A DNA stretch of 64,000 nucleotides from Malachius bipustulatus. Lineage: Eukaryota > Arthropoda > Insecta > Coleoptera > Melyridae. The stretch spans positions 5,314,437-5,378,436 of the forward strand of contig OU342636.1 of the NCBI GenBank assembly GCA_910589415.1. Direction: 5' to 3'. Below are positions 61,145-64,000 of this stretch, piece after piece. The position numbers and the translations under genes are program-made. The notes beneath the pieces were generated by a model. The model saw only the letters and a list, made by a program, of their open reading frames with translations, had not been told where the DNA came from and did no database searches. Position 1 is the stretch's first letter; each line of letters starts with the position of its first letter.

Positions 61145-63320
61145 CAGGGTGATTCATGAGTGACCTTACATAGACCAATGGTGATAAGCGGACTTCAAGG
61201 CGGGTCGAAAACCACAAATGAAATTTTTTTTGTGTGATTGGTTAAGAAGTTACAGGGTGTTTTATGTCTCAGGTACAAAACTTTGATAGGCGATATTTCT
61301 GAAACGGCTGGAGATATTTTGTAGAAATTTACTAGGAATGGTGCATTCCGGAAACTCATCAAAACCGCATTCTGAGTTAATTAAAAATCTAGGACCGGAC
61401 TTGAAAATTTTTGCCCCCATGGTCTTTGTTGAAAAAGTTTATTTTCTGACCGTGCTACTGAAAAACTGTCATCGAATTTGAAAAGATAAGAAAAAACTCT
61501 ATAGAAATCATTCCTCAATTTGAACGGCACACCCAAACCGTCTCGAAAAAAAAAAGTCAAAGTAAAACTTCTCAGTAAATTATCGTTTTCGAGCAGACAT
61601 ATTTTACTTAATGTTCGTCTGAATTCCTTCAAATTTATTTTTTGACTTGTTTCTGTGGGAAAAATGTTGGACAGAAGGCCAAGCTTTATTACTGGGAAAT
61701 CAGGTGTCAACTACAAAATTTTCAGATTTCACTAATAATCACAAATCACTAATAACGAATACATACCAGACATTATGTTTGTGTATGGTTTCTGCAATGG
61801 AAATTCAAGAGCAGCTGCGAGAGAATACCATAGAAGATCACAATCGAAGAACACCGGACCATGTAACGTTTCGCGTCTGTTTTCCAATTTTCTCGAAACC
61901 ACGGCATATTTCCCTGAGTTAAAAAAAATGCTGAACCTCAATTGGAAAATCTGAGCCATCAAAACATCGTGGAGATGGTGGCAGTAAATCCAAGTACAAG
62001 TACGCAAAGAATTGGGCAAGCACTGAGCATTTCTCAATCAAGAGTATGGCGAACTTTGAAAAAAAGAAGAGCGGATGCCATCCCTGTCACGTACAAAGCG
62101 TACAGAGGCTTCAACCATTCAATGAAGTTCCATTGAATGGACTGCGTAGAATTTTGTGTACCTACTGATCGAAGCTCAGTTCACGCGGGATGGTGTAACG
62201 AATAAAAAAAAACTCCCACCTATGGGCATATGAAAATCCGCGCTCTGTTGTTCAGAAGAACTCGCAACAGATTTTCTATAAATGTGCAGTGTGGCATTGC
62301 AAATGATACCCTAATAGGACCCCATTTTTTGCTGGGCGGCTCACGGGGGAAATTTATTTACTTTTCCTACAAGTCATTTTGCCCGGCTTGCTTGCAGAGG
62401 CGAACGTGAACAGGCGTGCTCTTTCCTTCCAGCAAGATGGGGCACCACCGCATTTTTCTCGACAAGTCAGAGAGCATCTCCACAATGAGTACCCCAATCG
62501 TTGGTTCGGGCGCGGCGGCCCTCATTCCTGACCACCTAGGTCCCCCAACCTCACTGTTTTAGACTATTATCCATGGGGCCATATAAAGCAGGAAGTCTAA
62601 AAAACGGAAGTAAGTACCAGAGAGGAGCTTAGGACGCGAATACTGGTAGTTGCTGATGAAATTAGAAACAACAGGCAAATAATTCAAAAAGCAAACCAAA
62701 ATTTATGGAAACGCTGCAGGAAATGTATTGAAGTTGGTAAAGGACATTTTGAGAACCGTTTATAACATTAATATTGATAACATTTAATTTACACTGACAT
62801 TTTTCCCACAGAAACAAGTCAAAAAATAAATTTGAAGGAATTCAGACGAACATTACGTAAAATATGTCTGCTCGAAAACGATAATTTACTGAGAAGTTTT
62901 ACTTTGACATTTTTTTTTCGAGACGGTTTGGGTGTGCCGTTCAAATTGATGAATGATTTCTATAGACTTTTTTTCTTATCTTTTCAAATTCGATGACAGT
63001 TTTTCAGTAGCACGGTCAGAAAATAAACTTTTTCAACAAAGACCATGGGGGCAAAAATTTTCAAGTCCGGTCCTGGATTTTTAATTAACTCAGAATGCGG
63101 TTTTGATGAGTTTCCGGAATGCATCATTCCTAGTAAATTTCTACAAAATATCTCCAGCCGTTTCAGAAATATCGCCTATCAAAGTTTTGTACCTGAGACA
63201 TAAAACACCCTGTAACTTCTTAACCAATCACACAAAAAAAATTTCATTTGTGGTTTTCGACCCGCCTTGAAGTCCGCTTATCACCATTGGTCTATGTAAG
63301 GTCACTCATGAATCACCCTG
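61145..63320 (+). mobile_element. Tc1/mariner-type transposon with ~520-bp TIRs, copy 2 (dead)
   Basis: 2176 bp between TA repeats; ends identical to copy 1 at 13889. Arms about 61145-61665 and 62800-63320. The transposase remnant spans about 61800-62765: the HTH part is open at 61942-62136, and Q-F-T-R-D-G-V-T-N and Q-Q-D-G-A-P-P-H-F are readable later in other frames. Copies 1 and 2 differ by scattered substitutions and small indels. Confidence 0.9.
61800..62765 (+). pseudogene. Degenerate mariner/Tc1-like transposase, copy 2
   Basis: Same gene as at 14540-15510, independently decayed; the HTH segment [20 protein letters not shown] is open here, while copy 1 is broken in the same place. 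Confidence 0.8.
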
Positions 63321-63572
63321 TATATATATATATATATATATATCGTGGGCAGGTGAATTTTGGAAAACCACTTTTTCGTGATCTGGGGGTCATGATCGGT
63401 GGACATTTGATGAGTTTGGGTGATTTTCGAAAAGTGATGTCGTCCTCAATAGTGTATTTTTTTTATTAAAAAATACACTAATAAGGCACTATCTGCCTAC
63501 AGATGTGACTACTTGGACCTTAAAAGTTTGTGCGCAGTTTTATTACTATATCTGTTGGTCGACTGAGGTATA

Positions 63573-64000
63573 GATCAGCGGAACTTGTTAATTACAATAA
63601 GAACGCAAACAAAGTGTAATGATGATATTTTATTAAGAAAAACGTCATTAATAAGTATCAAAATATGAAATGATCTTCTTCTTAGTTGTTTGATGGCCTG
63701 ATCCCATGGGAAATATGGCCAGCTGCCATAAAACTGATTCCACTAGGAAATCGATTCGTGTTTCACTTTTCAGTTGTAAACTATCGTGTCAATGTTTTCA
63801 ATTCACGAGGTGAACTTTCTTTTGTGGTACAATAGATTATTCTTCACTTTTTTACTTTCTTGTATCATTTCTAAATAGATAATTAGTAAAAGGACATCAT
63901 AAACAGAGGAAAAACTCTTCTCGCTCCAGGGCAGGTCCAGAGCTTAACACAGTCCGTAATCTGCCTGGATAAGCCCAGGATCAGGAAGGATAGTTCCAAA
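63573..64000. other. Flank right of the nest, no gene seen
   Basis: AT-rich; nothing recognised up to the window end. Confidence 0.4.

Larger units (their letters stand above)
57160..63566. mobile_element. Outer TA-flanked TIR element enclosing a second nest
   Basis: The left TIR TACCTCAGTCGGCCAAAAG... (57156-57195) and the inverse of the right end (63529-63571) match over about 38 bases with few differences, with TA outside each. Contents: dispersed repeats, the foldback with a Cys-rich gene, and mariner copy 2. Termini and TA duplication fit the Tc1/mariner superfamily. Confidence 0.6.

Overview
This is an AT-rich insect-type nuclear window that is mostly transposable elements. Two host genes survive in it, both with spliced exons and GT/AG junctions. 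The species cannot be fixed from sequence alone. Ty3/gypsy and BEL/Pao retrotransposons, TA-flanked Tc1/mariner-type palindromes, MADF- and THAP-type transposon genes and scattered GTAGGTAC-rich patches fit an arthropod such as a hemipteran or beetle.

Host gene 1 (+ strand, 9257-38831) is the axonemal outer-arm dynein intermediate chain 2 (DNAI2 family). Six exons are visible, giving about 578 codons in one consistent phase; the N-terminal ~40 residues were not found. Its last intron is about 25.3 kb. It appears to be one TA-flanked terminal-inverted-repeat insertion (13133-38266) filled by later insertions: a mariner inside an 8-bp-TSD element, a PIF/Harbinger element carrying a MADF gene, palindromic CAGGGTG elements, a Ty3/gypsy element that itself holds a CACTA-like element, a BEL/Pao element inside another CAGGGTG element, and another giant palindrome. 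Upstream, the first visible exon exists as two partial copies (6591-6750 and 9242-9388) on either side of a 2.5-kb insertion.

Host gene 2 (- strand, 52813 to 45480) is a MATH-BTB-BACK protein. Five coding exons give exactly 400 codons plus stop. Its 5.9-kb first intron holds gypsy, jockey and other non-LTR debris.

Layout: 1-6.4 kb, minus-strand Ty3/gypsy element (pol, a -1 slippery site, gag, leader, primer site, LTR edge). 6.5-13.1 kb, DNAI2 exons with degenerate gypsy debris and a 1-kb palindrome. 13.1-38.3 kb, the nested intron. 38.5-38.8 kb, last DNAI2 exon. 39-45 kb, THAP pseudogene split by a solo LTR with TSD, plus LTR-like and tandem-repeat DNA. 45.5-52.8 kb, MATH-BTB gene. 53.3-54.4 kb, PIF-like element with a giant palindrome inside. 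55.5-55.7 kb, 18-bp minisatellite. 57.2-63.6 kb, another nest containing a foldback with a captured Cys-rich gene and a second long-TIR mariner.

Most striking structural observations: the Russian-doll intron; an array of ten short hairpins at 29308-29536 that keep one loop but vary their stems in matched pairs; the exon duplication flanking an insertion; and a canonical TTTAAAC slippery heptamer immediately before a gag stop.
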